Assembly: GCA_964478945.1 (NCBI GenBank) | Contig: CAYZJV010000001.1 | Coordinates: forward strand, 1 to 64,000 | DNA length: 64,000 bases | Reading direction: 5' to 3' | From: CAYZJV01 sp964478945 | GTDB taxonomy: Bacteria; Spirochaetota; Spirochaetia; Sphaerochaetales; Sphaerochaetaceae | Part shown: positions 19,130 through 28,055 of the stretch, piece by piece | Position numbering within the stretch: the first letter of the stretch is position 1 | Layout: each line of letters opens with the position of its first letter | Notes under the pieces: generated by a model | Seen by the model: only the letters and a program-made list of their open reading frames with translations | What the model was told of the DNA's origin: nothing | Databases searched by the model: none | Made by a program: the position numbers and the translations under genes

Positions 19130-20134
19130 ATGAAAATCGCAATCAATGGCTTCGGGCGAATTGGAAGAAATGTATTCAAGATCGCTTTTGAAGACAAGGA
19201 CATCGAAATTGTCGCGATCAATGATTTGACCGATCCCAAGACGTTGGCACATTTGCTCAAGTACGATTCCACTTATGGTGTCTACTCGAAGAGCGTCAAG
19301 GCTACACAAGACGCGATTGTGGTGGATGGCAAGGAGATCAAGATCCTTTCCGTACGCAATCCCGCTGAATTGCCTTGGAAGGAGCTCGGTGTCGATATCG
19401 CGATCGAATCGACCGGTGTGTTCGCTGTCGCCGAAAGCCCCAAGGGGGGATACAAGGACCATATCAAGGCCGGTGCCAAGAAGGTCATCCTTACGGTTCC
19501 CGCCAAGGACAAGATTGACCAGACCATCGTATGTGGTGTCAACAATGAAGCTTTGGATCTCGCCAACGATGCGTTCTCCAATGCATCCTGCACCACCAAC
19601 TGCCTTGCTCCCATTGCCAAGGTGCTCAACGACAGTTTCGGTATCGAACGCGGTCTCATGACCACCGTTCATGCCTATACAAACGATCAGGTTACGCTGG
19701 ACATGCCCCATAAGGACCTTCGCAGGGCACGTTCCGCAGCCCTCTCCATCATTCCCACCACCACCGGTGCCGCGCGAGCCGTCTCCTTGGTAGTTCCTGC
19801 ATTGGAAGGCAAGTTGAACGGTGGAGCCATGCGTGTTCCCGTACCAACAGGTTCGATTGTCGACCTCACTGTCTTGTTGGAGAAGGATTGTACCGTTGAG
19901 GAGCTCAATGCCGCTGTCAAGGCTGCCGCCGAAGGCCCGATGAAGGGAATTCTCGAATATACCGAAGATCCGATCGTTTCCAGCGATATCAAGGGAAACA
20001 GCCATTCATCGATCTTCGATTCTGCCCTCACCATGAAGATGGGTCCGAAGTTCTTCAAGATCATGTCATGGTATGACAATGAGATGGGTTATTCGAACCG
20101 TGTGGTCGATCTCGCCAAGATGTTGATGGCGTAA
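19130..20134 (+). CDS. gapA: glyceraldehyde-3-phosphate dehydrogenase
   Basis: Glycolytic enzyme converting glyceraldehyde-3-phosphate to 1,3-bisphosphoglycerate with NAD. The 334-residue protein has the Rossmann motif NGFGRIGRN at 6-14 and the catalytic Cys154 in SNASCTTNC. A strong GGAGG lies upstream, and the gene has its own promoter. It is followed by pgk and tpiA in a classic glycolytic operon. Length and motifs are canonical. Confidence 0.98.
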   Translation: MKIAINGFGRIGRNVFKIAFEDKDIEIVAINDLTDPKTLAHLLKYDSTYGVYSKSVKATQDAIVVDGKEIKILSVRNPAELPWKELGVDIAIESTGVFAVAESPKGGYKDHIKAGAKKVILTVPAKDKIDQTIVCGVNNEALDLANDAFSNASCTTNCLAPIAKVLNDSFGIERGLMTTVHAYTNDQVTLDMPHKDLRRARSAALSIIPTTTGAARAVSLVVPALEGKLNGGAMRVPVPTGSIVDLTVLLEKDCTVEELNAAVKAAAEGPMKGILEYTEDPIVSSDIKGNSHSSIFDSALTMKMGPKFFKIMSWYDNEMGYSNRVVDLAKMLMA

Positions 20135-20160
20135 CCGACATTCCCATGAATTTTACTTCT

Positions 20161-20184
20161 GATGCGCGCCTCACGGTGCGCATC
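20161..20184 (+). other. intercistronic hairpin between gapA and pgk
   Basis: GATGCGC (20161-20167) pairs perfectly with GCGCATC (20178-20184). Three further inner pairs and a four-base loop give a stem of about 10 base pairs. There is no T-tract after it and the pgk ribosome binding site follows, so it looks like an mRNA-processing or stability element rather than a terminator. Confidence 0.6.
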
Positions 20185-20205
20185 AGCCGTAGATGAGGAG
20201 TTATC

Positions 20206-21387
20206 ATGAAATTGCAAACAGTAAAGGACATCGACCTGAAGGGAAAGAGGGTCGTGATCAGAGTCGATTTCAACGTACCGTTGAAGGATGGTGTGGTTAC
20301 CGACGACACCAGAATACGCAGTGCCTTGCCCACCGTCCAATACATTCTTGAACAAGAGGGTACCTCACTTGTAGTGATGAGCCATTTCGGTAGACCGAAG
20401 GGTAAAAAGGACATGGCGTTCAGCATGGGACCGATCGCGAAGCGATTCGAAGAGCTGCTTGGGCGTCCTGTGAAACTTGCCACCGATGTGGTAGGTGACG
20501 AAGTGAAGCGTGATGTCGAATCCCTCAAGGCGGGAGAAGTCCTGCTTCTCGAGAACGTCAGATTCTACAAGGAGGAGGAGGCGAATGACGAAGGCTACGC
20601 GAAGACCTTGGCAAGCTATGGCGATGTATACGTGAACGATGCCTTCGGGACTGCCCACAGGGCCCATGCCTCCACCGAGGGAGTAGCCCATTTTCTTCCC
20701 TCTGCCGCCGGTTTTCTCATTGAAAAGGAGGTGAAGTTCTTTGCTCCTCTTCTTGAAAATCCGGAAAAGCCGTTTGTTGCCGTCATCGGAGGATCCAAAG
20801 TTTCATCCAAGATCAGTGTACTTGAATCCTTGTCCGCCAATTGCGACGCGATCGTGATCGGCGGTGGAATGGCCTATACCTTCTTGAAAGTGCAGGGCCA
20901 TGCCATCGGCAAATCCCTGCTCGAGGAAGATTATATCGAAGTTGCCAAATCCTTTTTGGAGAACGCCGAAAGCAAGGGCGTGAGGGTGATCCTTCCTGTC
21001 GATCATGTCTGTGCCTCGGAATTCAATGAACATGCCACAGCGGTAGCGATCGACTCGGTCGAGATTCCTGAAGGTATGATCGGAATGGATGTCGGTCCGA
21101 AGACGCTGGCATTGGTGGAGAAAGAGCTCAAGGCTGCCAAGTCGATTGTCTGGAACGGTCCGATGGGAGTCTTCGAATTCGATTCATTTGCGGAGGGAAC
21201 CAAGGCTGTGGCGCAGATGGTCGCCGATTGTGAGGGTACCACTGTGGTCGGTGGCGGCGATTCGGTCGCTGCTGTGAACAAATTCGGTTTCGCCGACAAG
21301 ATCGACCATGTGTCAACCGGAGGCGGAGCTTCACTGGAATTCCTCGAGGGTAAGGTATTGCCCGGTATCAAGGCATTGGAGAAATAG
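20206..21387 (+). CDS. pgk: phosphoglycerate kinase
   Basis: Makes ATP from 1,3-bisphosphoglycerate in glycolysis. The 393-residue protein has the N-terminal signature RVDFNVPLKDG (about 21-31) and the C-terminal nucleotide-binding GGGDSVAAVNKFG. GAGGAG precedes ATG 20206. It lies between gapA and tpiA, with only two bases before tpiA, so the two genes are surely co-transcribed. Confidence 0.98.
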   Translation: MKLQTVKDIDLKGKRVVIRVDFNVPLKDGVVTDDTRIRSALPTVQYILEQEGTSLVVMSHFGRPKGKKDMAFSMGPIAKRFEELLGRPVKLATDVVGDEVKRDVESLKAGEVLLLENVRFYKEEEANDEGYAKTLASYGDVYVNDAFGTAHRAHASTEGVAHFLPSAAGFLIEKEVKFFAPLLENPEKPFVAVIGGSKVSSKISVLESLSANCDAIVIGGGMAYTFLKVQGHAIGKSLLEEDYIEVAKSFLENAESKGVRVILPVDHVCASEFNEHATAVAIDSVEIPEGMIGMDVGPKTLALVEKELKAAKSIVWNGPMGVFEFDSFAEGTKAVAQMVADCEGTTVVGGGDSVAAVNKFGFADKIDHVSTGGGASLEFLEGKVLPGIKALEK

Positions 21388-21389
21388 CA

Positions 21390-22142
21390 ATGAGAAATGT
21401 GTGTATCGCGGGAAATTGGAAGATGAACATGACCCCTTCGGAAGGGGCTATATTCGCCAAGGAGTTGTCCGAAGCAGTCAAGGATGCTTCGGTAAGGGTT
21501 GTGGTTGCACCACCGTTCGTGACCATCGGTCCCGTAGCGGAGGCTTTGAAGGGAACCCCGATTGAAGTCGCTGCACAGAACATGTCGGACCAGACGGGTG
21601 GAGCGTATACTGGAGAGGTCGCACCGGCGATGCTCAAGGAGCTTGGTGTCACTGTGGTGATCCTCGGTCACTCCGAGAGAAGGGCCTATTACTGCGAGTC
21701 GGATGAATTCATCAACCGCAAGGTGAAGCTTGCGATCGATCAGGACCTCGATGTCATCCTTTGCGTAGGCGAGACCCTTGAGGAACGTGAATCGGGCAAG
21801 CTCGAAGAGGTACTGGAACGGCAGGTCGTCGAAGGGTTGAAGGATGTCGCTTCCGAATCGATGTCGAAAGTGATCATAGCCTATGAACCGGTATGGGCAA
21901 TTGGAACGGGTAAAACCGCCACACCGGACGATGCGAATGCAGCCCATGAATTCATTCGTGGCCGGATTGCCAAACTCTACGGCAAAAGTGTTGCAGAATC
22001 GTTGATAATACAGTATGGTGGATCAGTGAAACCATCGAATGTGAAGGACCTCATGGCCATGGAACATATCGATGGCGCACTTGTGGGTGGAGCTTCCCTA
22101 TCTGTGGAGCAGTTCGCTCCCATCGTGCGGTACAACAAGTAA
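21390..22142 (+). CDS. tpiA: triosephosphate isomerase
   Basis: Interconverts dihydroxyacetone phosphate and glyceraldehyde-3-phosphate. The 250-residue TIM barrel has the N-terminal Asn-Trp-Lys (Lys11), the catalytic histidine in LGHSERR and the catalytic glutamate in AYEPVWAIGTGK. It begins two bases after the pgk stop and is followed by secG, an association seen in many bacteria. Confidence 0.98.
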   Translation: MRNVCIAGNWKMNMTPSEGAIFAKELSEAVKDASVRVVVAPPFVTIGPVAEALKGTPIEVAAQNMSDQTGGAYTGEVAPAMLKELGVTVVILGHSERRAYYCESDEFINRKVKLAIDQDLDVILCVGETLEERESGKLEEVLERQVVEGLKDVASESMSKVIIAYEPVWAIGTGKTATPDDANAAHEFIRGRIAKLYGKSVAESLIIQYGGSVKPSNVKDLMAMEHIDGALVGGASLSVEQFAPIVRYNK

Positions 22143-22159
22143 ATTATCTGGAGTTCACA

Positions 22160-22477
22160 ATGGGTGTTATCAGCATTATTCTACTGATTCTTTTCGTTCT
22201 CGCCAGTTTGTTGCTCATCTTCATGGTCGCGATCCAGAGTGAAGGCGGTTCCGGTCTTGGAGGCATTTTCGGCGGGGGAAGCGATTCTTCCTTCGGAGGC
22301 CAGACAAGCAAGGTTCTGAACAAGTTCACAGCGATTCTCGGCGCATCGTTTCTTGTGCTGGCAATACTTTTGGCTGTGATCAACAAATCGCCGTCGGACA
22401 CTTCACTGCTCGATTCCGTGCAAGTGGATCAAGTCCAACAAGCCGAGGATTGGTGGAACACCACCACCGCTGAATAA
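22160..22477 (+). CDS. secG: preprotein translocase subunit SecG
   Basis: Small SecYEG subunit that assists protein export. The 105-residue protein has two hydrophobic helices (about 3-26 and 54-75) joined by the glycine-rich loop GGSGLGGIFGGGS and the FGGQTSK segment characteristic of SecG. It ends with a short hydrophilic tail. It is the last gene of the glycolytic operon, followed by a hairpin. Confidence 0.92.
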   Translation: MGVISIILLILFVLASLLLIFMVAIQSEGGSGLGGIFGGGSDSSFGGQTSKVLNKFTAILGASFLVLAILLAVINKSPSDTSLLDSVQVDQVQQAEDWWNTTTAE

Positions 22478-22513
22478 TTTGTACACGGTGGTTCGTATTT
22501 GAATCAAGGCACT

Positions 22514-22538
22514 CGACCGCATGTTTACTCTGCGGTCG
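22514..22538 (+). terminator. candidate terminator after secG
   Basis: CGACCGCA (22514-22521) and TGCGGTCG (22531-22538) form a perfect 8-base-pair stem with a 9-base loop. The following bases are only moderately T-rich (TTGCCGTTTG), so termination may be partial or Rho-assisted. Confidence 0.5.
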
Positions 22539-22560
22539 TTGCCGTTTGACTGGGATGATT

Positions 22561-22974
22561 ATGAAAGTATGCGTATTGTACAGCGACATCGGATCTTCCT
22601 CGATGTGCAGGGATTTGGCCCTCGGACTATCCGAAGGCATACAAACGCAGGGGCACGATGTCGATCTGGTCGACATGCAGCGTGATGCGGGAAAAATCAT
22701 CTCATACTACGACTATATCGCTGTCGGAACAGTTGCCACCGGTTTGTGGGGAGGCAAGATTCCCGCCAAGGTCGGGGAATTCCTCAAACAGTGCGGCACC
22801 ATCAGCGGCAAGCGATGTTTCGCGTTTATCGGGAAAAGGGGAATACGACAAGGCAAGACACTTCAGGCGCTCATGCGTGTGATGGAAAGCCAGGGCATGT
22901 ATCTCACCTTCTCCGATGTACTTTCCAATCGTCCGTATGCCAAGGAAGTGGGAAAACGGTTGGTTATCTCGTAA
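22561..22974 (+). CDS. flavodoxin-like fold protein
   Basis: The 137-residue protein begins MKVCVLYSDIGSSSMCRDLALGL, fitting a flavodoxin beta-strand and phosphate-binding loop. It continues with the YYDYIAVGTVATGLWGGKIPAKV segment expected for the second flavin-binding loop. It is short and may bind FMN. Electron-transfer partners cannot be assigned. Upstream in-frame ATGs at 22546 and 22555 are alternatives. It sits between the glycolytic operon and the parvulin gene. Confidence 0.65.
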   Translation: MKVCVLYSDIGSSSMCRDLALGLSEGIQTQGHDVDLVDMQRDAGKIISYYDYIAVGTVATGLWGGKIPAKVGEFLKQCGTISGKRCFAFIGKRGIRQGKTLQALMRVMESQGMYLTFSDVLSNRPYAKEVGKRLVIS

Positions 22975-22990
22975 TTCAGGAGTCGATTCC

Positions 22991-24049
22991 ATGGGTAAAA
23001 AACTACTTCTCGTACTATTCTCACTCATATTACTACCAGCGGTCATCTTCTCTGCGGACATGATCAGTCAGCCTGCGGCAACTGTGAACCTCATTCGCAA
23101 TACCGTCATCTCCGTTCAAAGTCTCGAACAGAAGGTTGCCGATTATCGGGCCGAGACTGTTGCCGCGGGCGGAAAGGCCGAATCGGTACAACCGCTAGAA
23201 GTGCTCGATGTGATGATCAACGATGAATTGGTGCTGCAGGGTGCCGAGCGTGACGGATATATGGTCACCGATGCCCAAGTGGAACAATTGATCCGTCAAC
23301 AACGCACATCAGTTGAACAACAGGTGGGCCGTCAGATTACCGATGCCCAGTTCGAAACCGTGATTAGGAACAATTATGGGATCGGGATGGACGAATTCAA
23401 AAAGAGTGTGAAGGAATCCACCATTGTCGACAGATACGTACGTGGAAAGATGGGTGCTGTCGTGGATTCGTATCAGGAACCGACCGATGCGCAGGTGATG
23501 GAATTCTTCAGGGCGAACCGTTCGGCATTCATGAATCCCGAGCTGGTACGTCTCAGTCATATCTTCATGCCTTTCACCGACGAGGACAAGGCAAGTGTGA
23601 AGAAGCAGATGGACCAGTTGGCACGTTGGTTGCGATACAACACCTATACGTTCGAGGAGTTGGTTCCCAAATATTCCAAGGATACCGAGTCTGCGGGAAA
23701 AGGTGGCGACATTGGTTGGTTGGCCTTCGATGATGAAGAGATGAGGGCCTATCTGGGTGCTTCTTTCTTCGATTCCGTGTTCGAGCTTCCCCTCGGCAAA
23801 CCTTCAGGTGTACTCGAATCGGCAGGAGGGTACCATATAGTCAAGGTGACCATCCATACCGATCCCAAGCTTCTCGGTATCGACGATCCCATCAATCCCG
23901 AATCCAATGTCACCGTACGACAATATATTCGACAGACACTCGTCTCACGGAGTCAACAGGCGGCGTATCTTTCGGCGATTGAACAGTTGGTGAAACAGTT
24001 GCGCGATGAGGCTATGGTCGAGATCCTGTATTCGGAGGAGTCCAATTGA
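22991..24049 (+). CDS. exported parvulin-type peptidyl-prolyl isomerase (SurA/PpiC-like)
   Basis: Periplasmic chaperone or isomerase for outer-membrane proteins. The 352-residue protein has a signal peptide (about 1-22, ending VIFSA), a helical SurA-N-like region (about 35-170) and a parvulin domain (about 180-295) with RLSHIFMPF, GGDIGW and GGYHIVKV segments. It starts at ATG 22991 with AGGAG upstream; the longer frame from 22916 lacks a site. It overlaps nusB by 4 bases. Confidence 0.85.
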   Translation: MGKKLLLVLFSLILLPAVIFSADMISQPAATVNLIRNTVISVQSLEQKVADYRAETVAAGGKAESVQPLEVLDVMINDELVLQGAERDGYMVTDAQVEQLIRQQRTSVEQQVGRQITDAQFETVIRNNYGIGMDEFKKSVKESTIVDRYVRGKMGAVVDSYQEPTDAQVMEFFRANRSAFMNPELVRLSHIFMPFTDEDKASVKKQMDQLARWLRYNTYTFEELVPKYSKDTESAGKGGDIGWLAFDDEEMRAYLGASFFDSVFELPLGKPSGVLESAGGYHIVKVTIHTDPKLLGIDDPINPESNVTVRQYIRQTLVSRSQQAAYLSAIEQLVKQLRDEAMVEILYSEESN

Positions 24050-24486
24050 AGAGTCGTCATCTGGGTAGGGAATTGGCACTATCGACCCTGTACGCCCTCG
24101 ATTTCAATGGTGAACTGCAACAGGGACTTGGTTTTGTCGATTTCCCAACCCTCAGTGATGAGGAGCGTGAGCAGCTTGATCCTGAAACCACGCTCTTCGC
24201 CCGATTTCTCATCACAGGCACACTCGACCATTTGGAAGAGATCGACGGTTGGATTTCCCGTTTTTCCATCAATAGACCTATCGACAAGATCGATCGTATC
24301 GATCGCAATATTCTGCGGCTCAGTGTGTTTTCACTGCTCTATGTGCGTGATATCCACACGAATGTGGTGATCACCGAAGCTGTGAGGCTTTCACAGGAAT
24401 ACAGTCGGGAGGTGAACTACAAGTTCATCAATGGAATGTTGGATTCCATGCGGAAGGAAATGAATGATCACATTGAAAAGTCCTGA
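24046..24486 (+). CDS. nusB: transcription antitermination factor NusB
   Basis: RNA-binding factor in rRNA antitermination, working with NusE, NusA and NusG. The 146-residue all-helical protein has the family start SRHLGRELALSTLYALDF and the C-terminal NVVITEAVRLS and FINGMLD segments. The start codon is TTG at 24046, overlapping the parvulin stop (TTGA), so translation is probably coupled. It overlaps map by 23 bases. Confidence 0.93.
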   Translation: MKSRHLGRELALSTLYALDFNGELQQGLGFVDFPTLSDEEREQLDPETTLFARFLITGTLDHLEEIDGWISRFSINRPIDKIDRIDRNILRLSVFSLLYVRDIHTNVVITEAVRLSQEYSREVNYKFINGMLDSMRKEMNDHIEKS

Positions 24487-25222
24487 ACAGATCAAGGGGA
24501 TTGAAGCATCCTGCCGTTTACTGGCCCGTTTGCACGATTCCCTCGGGTCGTTCATTGAAGCGGGTATGACCACCAGGGAAATCGATTCCTATTGTTATGA
24601 TTTCATTGTTTCCCATAAGGGACGTCCTGCGTTCTTGAACTACATGGGGTTTCCCGCAACCGCTTGCGTTTCGGTGAATGAAGAGGTCATCCATGGCATT
24701 CCAGGCGACAGAATCGTCAACAATGGTGATCTGGTGAGTATAGATCTTGGGATAGACCTCAATGGATACTTTAGTGATGCGGCACGGACTTTCTTGGTTG
24801 GAGGATCCTCAACCCCTGAGAATGAATTGCTTGTGAAAGTGACAAGGGAATGTCTGGAATTGGGAATTGAAGGCGCGAAACGTCCCAATGCCCGAATCCA
24901 CGACATCTCGGCACCGATCTACAAGCATGCCGACAAGCATGGTTTTGGTGTGGTCCGCGACTACTGTGGCCATGGAGTGGGTCTTGCTCTGCATGAGGAG
25001 CCCCAGGTACCCAATTATGTGAGCGGCAGATCTCCGAACCCGAGACTTCGTCCAGGAATGGTGTTGGCGATCGAACCCATGATCAATCTTGGCACTAAGA
25101 ATATCAGGAACCTTGAGGATGGTTGGACTGTGGTGACTGCAGATGGCAAACCTTCAGCACACTTCGAACATACGATCGCAATTACCGAAGATGGTGTAAA
25201 GATATTGACCGTAGACGAATGA
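24464..25222 (+). CDS. map: methionine aminopeptidase, type I
   Basis: Removes the initiator methionine from new proteins. The 252-residue protein has the five metal ligands in order: the aspartates in SIDLGIDLNGYFSDAA, the histidine in GHGVGLALHEEP, the glutamate in LAIEPM and the final glutamate in HFEHTIAITEDG. No SH3-like or zinc-finger extension is present. It begins within the nusB end. Confidence 0.96.
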   Translation: MITLKSPEQIKGIEASCRLLARLHDSLGSFIEAGMTTREIDSYCYDFIVSHKGRPAFLNYMGFPATACVSVNEEVIHGIPGDRIVNNGDLVSIDLGIDLNGYFSDAARTFLVGGSSTPENELLVKVTRECLELGIEGAKRPNARIHDISAPIYKHADKHGFGVVRDYCGHGVGLALHEEPQVPNYVSGRSPNPRLRPGMVLAIEPMINLGTKNIRNLEDGWTVVTADGKPSAHFEHTIAITEDGVKILTVDE

Positions 25223-25238
25223 ACATATAGGGTGGGGT

Positions 25239-25853
25239 ATGAAGAAAGAATTCATCAGTCCGGAAATGCTTAGGGATGCCGCGCTCAAACTCGCACACAA
25301 AATGCATACCGAGGACGGTTTCGTTCCCGATATCATCTATGTGTCGCTCCGGGGTGGAGCCTACATGGGCAACGTGTTCAGCGAATACTACAAGCTAGTC
25401 CGCAAACAGGCCGGAGACCGCCCGGTATTCTATGCAGCGGTGGTGGCACGGTCCTATGAGAATATGAAACTCGAATCCGAGGTCCGCATCGATGGATGGA
25501 CCTACTCACCAGAGTATCTGCGCACCGGTGACAAAATCCTTATAGTTGACGATATCTTCGATACCGGAAAGACGGTGAACGCATTGGTGAGTGTGATGCT
25601 CTCAAAGGGAATTCCCCGTTCCGACATAAAGGTTGCCGTCTTCGATTACAAGATACCCAAATACAAGGATGTCCCACGTCTTCCCATCCAACCCGACTAC
25701 TACTGTCGCAAGCATGTGTTGGAATCGGAGGCGGATGAAACCTGGATCCACTATATGAACCATGAATTCATCGGATTGACCAGTGAGGAAATCGACCAAC
25801 AATACACCGATGAAGAGGTGAGGAACATACTCCACGAAGTGCGTTGCGATTGA
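25239..25853 (+). CDS. purine-type phosphoribosyltransferase
   Basis: The 204-residue protein is a type I phosphoribosyltransferase with the PRPP-binding loop ILIVDDIFDTGKTV (about 105-118) and an N-terminal base-proximal VSLRGGAYMG segment. It resembles hypoxanthine or xanthine-guanine salvage enzymes; the exact base cannot be fixed by eye. It follows map by 16 bases and is itself followed by a strong terminator, so it ends the operon. Confidence 0.8.
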   Translation: MKKEFISPEMLRDAALKLAHKMHTEDGFVPDIIYVSLRGGAYMGNVFSEYYKLVRKQAGDRPVFYAAVVARSYENMKLESEVRIDGWTYSPEYLRTGDKILIVDDIFDTGKTVNALVSVMLSKGIPRSDIKVAVFDYKIPKYKDVPRLPIQPDYYCRKHVLESEADETWIHYMNHEFIGLTSEEIDQQYTDEEVRNILHEVRCD

Positions 25854-25882
25854 AGCATATCCATCGAGGATGGATTGGAAAA

Positions 25883-25912
25883 GGCGGTACCGAAAAAGGT
25901 CCGTCTTTTTTT
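25883..25912 (+). terminator. rho-independent terminator after the phosphoribosyltransferase
   Basis: GGCGGTACC pairs with GGTCCGTC (one bulged T, one G-T pair) around a GAAAAA loop and is followed by a run of seven T. This is the clearest intrinsic terminator in the first 30 kb. Confidence 0.85.
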
Positions 25913-25950
25913 GTGGCATTCCTATATAAAGTAGACATTACAGGCAGGTC

Positions 25951-26011
25951 TCATGAAAATATTTGATGTAAAAAGAAATATGTGATGTTATCATCATGAA
26001 AAATATTGATG
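25951..26011 (+). repeat. two near-identical 18-base direct repeats upstream of the serine hydrolase gene
   Basis: TCATGAAAATATTTGATG at 25951-25968 and TCATGAAAAATATTGATG at 25994-26011 match at 15 of 18 positions. They are 43 bases apart, about four helical turns. Each is itself close to palindromic (CAT...ATG around an A/T core). They lie in an AT-rich leader directly before the gene's ribosome binding site and may be operator sites. Confidence 0.55.
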
Positions 26012-26026
26012 GTCAAGGGGGGAAGC

Positions 26027-27088
26027 ATGAGAAGGGATCCGCTGAAGATGGTTGAGGAGGATTTCGGTAGATTGGTGCTGAATGATCCAAAAGTACGGAA
26101 TGCGTATCTGATGGTTCATGCTCCTTCTGCGAATATCCACTTGAATATCGCCAAGGGTAGCACCGGAGATTACCCTGCCACACCGGATCAACCGAACTAC
26201 ATGGCGAGTGTAGGCAAGATCTTCACTGCAACGGTGATCGCCCTACTGGTGGAGAAGCAAAAACTTTCTTTCGATGATCGCATCGTAGACTATTTGGACA
26301 AGGATCTGTTGGATTCACTGCATGTATATGAAGGAAAGGATTATACCGATCAGATAACCATCAGACACCTACTCAAGCAGACCTCGGGATTGTTCGACAA
26401 CTTTTGGCCCTTGTTGGAGAAACTGCTGGAGGACGAAACCTTTCACTTGAGTCCTAGAGAAGCGGTGATATGGGGGAAGGAACATCTTCAATCAACCGCA
26501 CCGCCAGGAAAAAAAGTAGCGTATACAGATACCAACTACCATCTTCTTGGTCTGATGGCACAATCCATCACAGGAAAGCAATTCCATGAATTGCTTCATG
26601 ATATGGTGTTTCAGCCACTACAGATGCAACATTCATATATGTTGCAGTTCAGTGAACCTCTTGTGGCCAACGCGGTGCCGACAGCAGTATTCTCGATGAA
26701 CGGAAAAATTCTCAACGGATTGAAAAACTATGGTTCACTTGATTTCTCCGGCGGAGGAGTGGTGGCTCCTTTTGAAGATTTGTTGAAATTCATGCAAGCT
26801 CTTACCACAGGAACACTCATCTCTTCGGATACCCTCGAACTGATGATACGGGATTCCGACAAGCTGTATCCTGGGATGGATTACGGATATGGCATATGGA
26901 AGTTGAGACCAATTCCCCTTTTGCTTCCCAAATCGTATTACTGCTGGGGCTGTGTTGGAGCGACCGGGGCGTTCATGTTCTACCATCCTGCTTTGGATAC
27001 CTATTTGATTGGCAACTTCAACGATGAATCATATAAAATGAAGGCAGTGCGATTCATGATGCAGGTGATAAAGAGAATAATGAAATAA
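26027..27088 (+). CDS. serine hydrolase of the beta-lactamase / DD-peptidase fold
   Basis: The 353-residue protein belongs to the class C beta-lactamase/esterase/DD-peptidase clan. Its nucleophile motif is Ser61-Val-Gly-Lys64. The second motif is Tyr166-Thr-Asp168 (YTDTNYHLLG) where Tyr-X-Asn is usual. No signal peptide is evident, suggesting a cytoplasmic esterase or peptidase-like role rather than secreted resistance. AGGGGGGAAG precedes ATG 26027. It is monocistronic, after a terminator, with an AT-rich leader containing repeats. The substrate is unknown. Confidence 0.8.
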   Translation: MRRDPLKMVEEDFGRLVLNDPKVRNAYLMVHAPSANIHLNIAKGSTGDYPATPDQPNYMASVGKIFTATVIALLVEKQKLSFDDRIVDYLDKDLLDSLHVYEGKDYTDQITIRHLLKQTSGLFDNFWPLLEKLLEDETFHLSPREAVIWGKEHLQSTAPPGKKVAYTDTNYHLLGLMAQSITGKQFHELLHDMVFQPLQMQHSYMLQFSEPLVANAVPTAVFSMNGKILNGLKNYGSLDFSGGGVVAPFEDLLKFMQALTTGTLISSDTLELMIRDSDKLYPGMDYGYGIWKLRPIPLLLPKSYYCWGCVGATGAFMFYHPALDTYLIGNFNDESYKMKAVRFMMQVIKRIMK

Positions 27089-27188
27089 GCACCAAGGAAC
27101 ATATCCCTGATGCCCATTTTCTCAACAGTGAAGGTTCAACAAATTACCAACCATTACCAAAATGAACAGGTTCCGAAATGACGATCCT

Positions 27189-27800
27189 TTACTCACTGAA
27201 ATGGGCTTCAACGGCAATATTTGAATTCACATCGACCGTTGTGGTATTGGTGTAGACAGTCTTGAGGAGAACCCATTCCCTCTCTGACGTTTGACCATAC
27301 AACACCATTTTGACGAATGTCATTCCCGGAGCGGGAGTGCAGGTTATGGAGACGGTGGTTCCTTGGGCATACGTACCACCAGCGGGAGACAATGTCACCG
27401 TGCCTTCGCATTCGGTGGTGGTGTCCAGCAAGTATTTGGTCGGACTCACATAATACGTGGGAACGGATTCTTCAAAGTAGACATCGACGGACACATCCCT
27501 CGCACTCCGGTCCATACGTACGTTCACTGGAGATGTACTGTGGTCTGTAGTACTGCCATCATGGTTCTCCACCATTTTCATGAGACTCCATCCCGCTGCG
27601 GGAACCGCACTTACCGAGACGGCTTCATCGAAAGAATACGGTCCATGCTTCCCCGGTGCCGGGTTTGTTGTACCTTCTCCCTGTTTGATCGTTACGGTAA
27701 GCCAATATTTGGCGAAGTACCATTCACATCCCACGATCAAAAGGAGAAGTAGAAAAATTGAAACAACTACAATCGTACGTTTTCCAGATCCATTCTGCAT
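27189..27800 (-). CDS. lipoprotein with InlB-type B-repeat-like domains
   Basis: The 203-residue protein starts at ATG 27800 (GGGAGG upstream). It has a hydrophobic leader ending in the lipobox LIVGC (Cys25), so it is likely lipid-anchored. The body holds two units with the pattern seen in divergent InlB B-repeats: VTIKQGEGTTNPAPGKH...VPAAGWSLMKM (about 32-70) and GTVTLSPAGGTYAQGTTVSITCTPAPGMTFVKM (about 127-160). Function is unknown; such repeats are typical of surface proteins. It is convergent with the serine hydrolase gene. Confidence 0.7.
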   Translation of the reverse strand: MQNGSGKRTIVVVSIFLLLLLIVGCEWYFAKYWLTVTIKQGEGTTNPAPGKHGPYSFDEAVSVSAVPAAGWSLMKMVENHDGSTTDHSTSPVNVRMDRSARDVSVDVYFEESVPTYYVSPTKYLLDTTTECEGTVTLSPAGGTYAQGTTVSITCTPAPGMTFVKMVLYGQTSEREWVLLKTVYTNTTTVDVNSNIAVEAHFSE

Positions 27801-27905
27801 ACCAGACCTCCCATTATGAAGACAGATCAAGCGAAGATTAATCGAAAACGGTCTCAAGATTGCTGAGACACAACATCGTGTCGTTGGTTTCGGAAACTTG
27901 AGGAT

Positions 27906-27933
27906 ATAGTATCACACGTGATGGGTGGCACAA
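27906..27933 (-). promoter_or_regulatory. promoter with an internal palindrome, for the 203-residue lipoprotein
   Basis: On the minus strand TTGTGC (27933-27928) and TACTAT (27911-27906) are 16 bases apart. Inverted half-sites ATCAC/GTGAT lie within 27911-27922, in the spacer and touching the -10 box, where a repressor could block polymerase. The predicted leader is about 100 bases. Confidence 0.4.
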
Positions 27934-28055
27934 TAGTAAAAACGGATAAAAATAACAATATTATTACAAAATAATACCAATATATCAGCAAGAAACATGG
28001 TATTTATAAATTATATTAATGAACTATATGATCATATTTGAATAATTATAGGCCA

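Noticed and set aside
25951..26011. Possible CRISPR-like repeat pair
   Set aside because: There are only two imperfect copies, with no spacers of regular length and no cas genes nearby.
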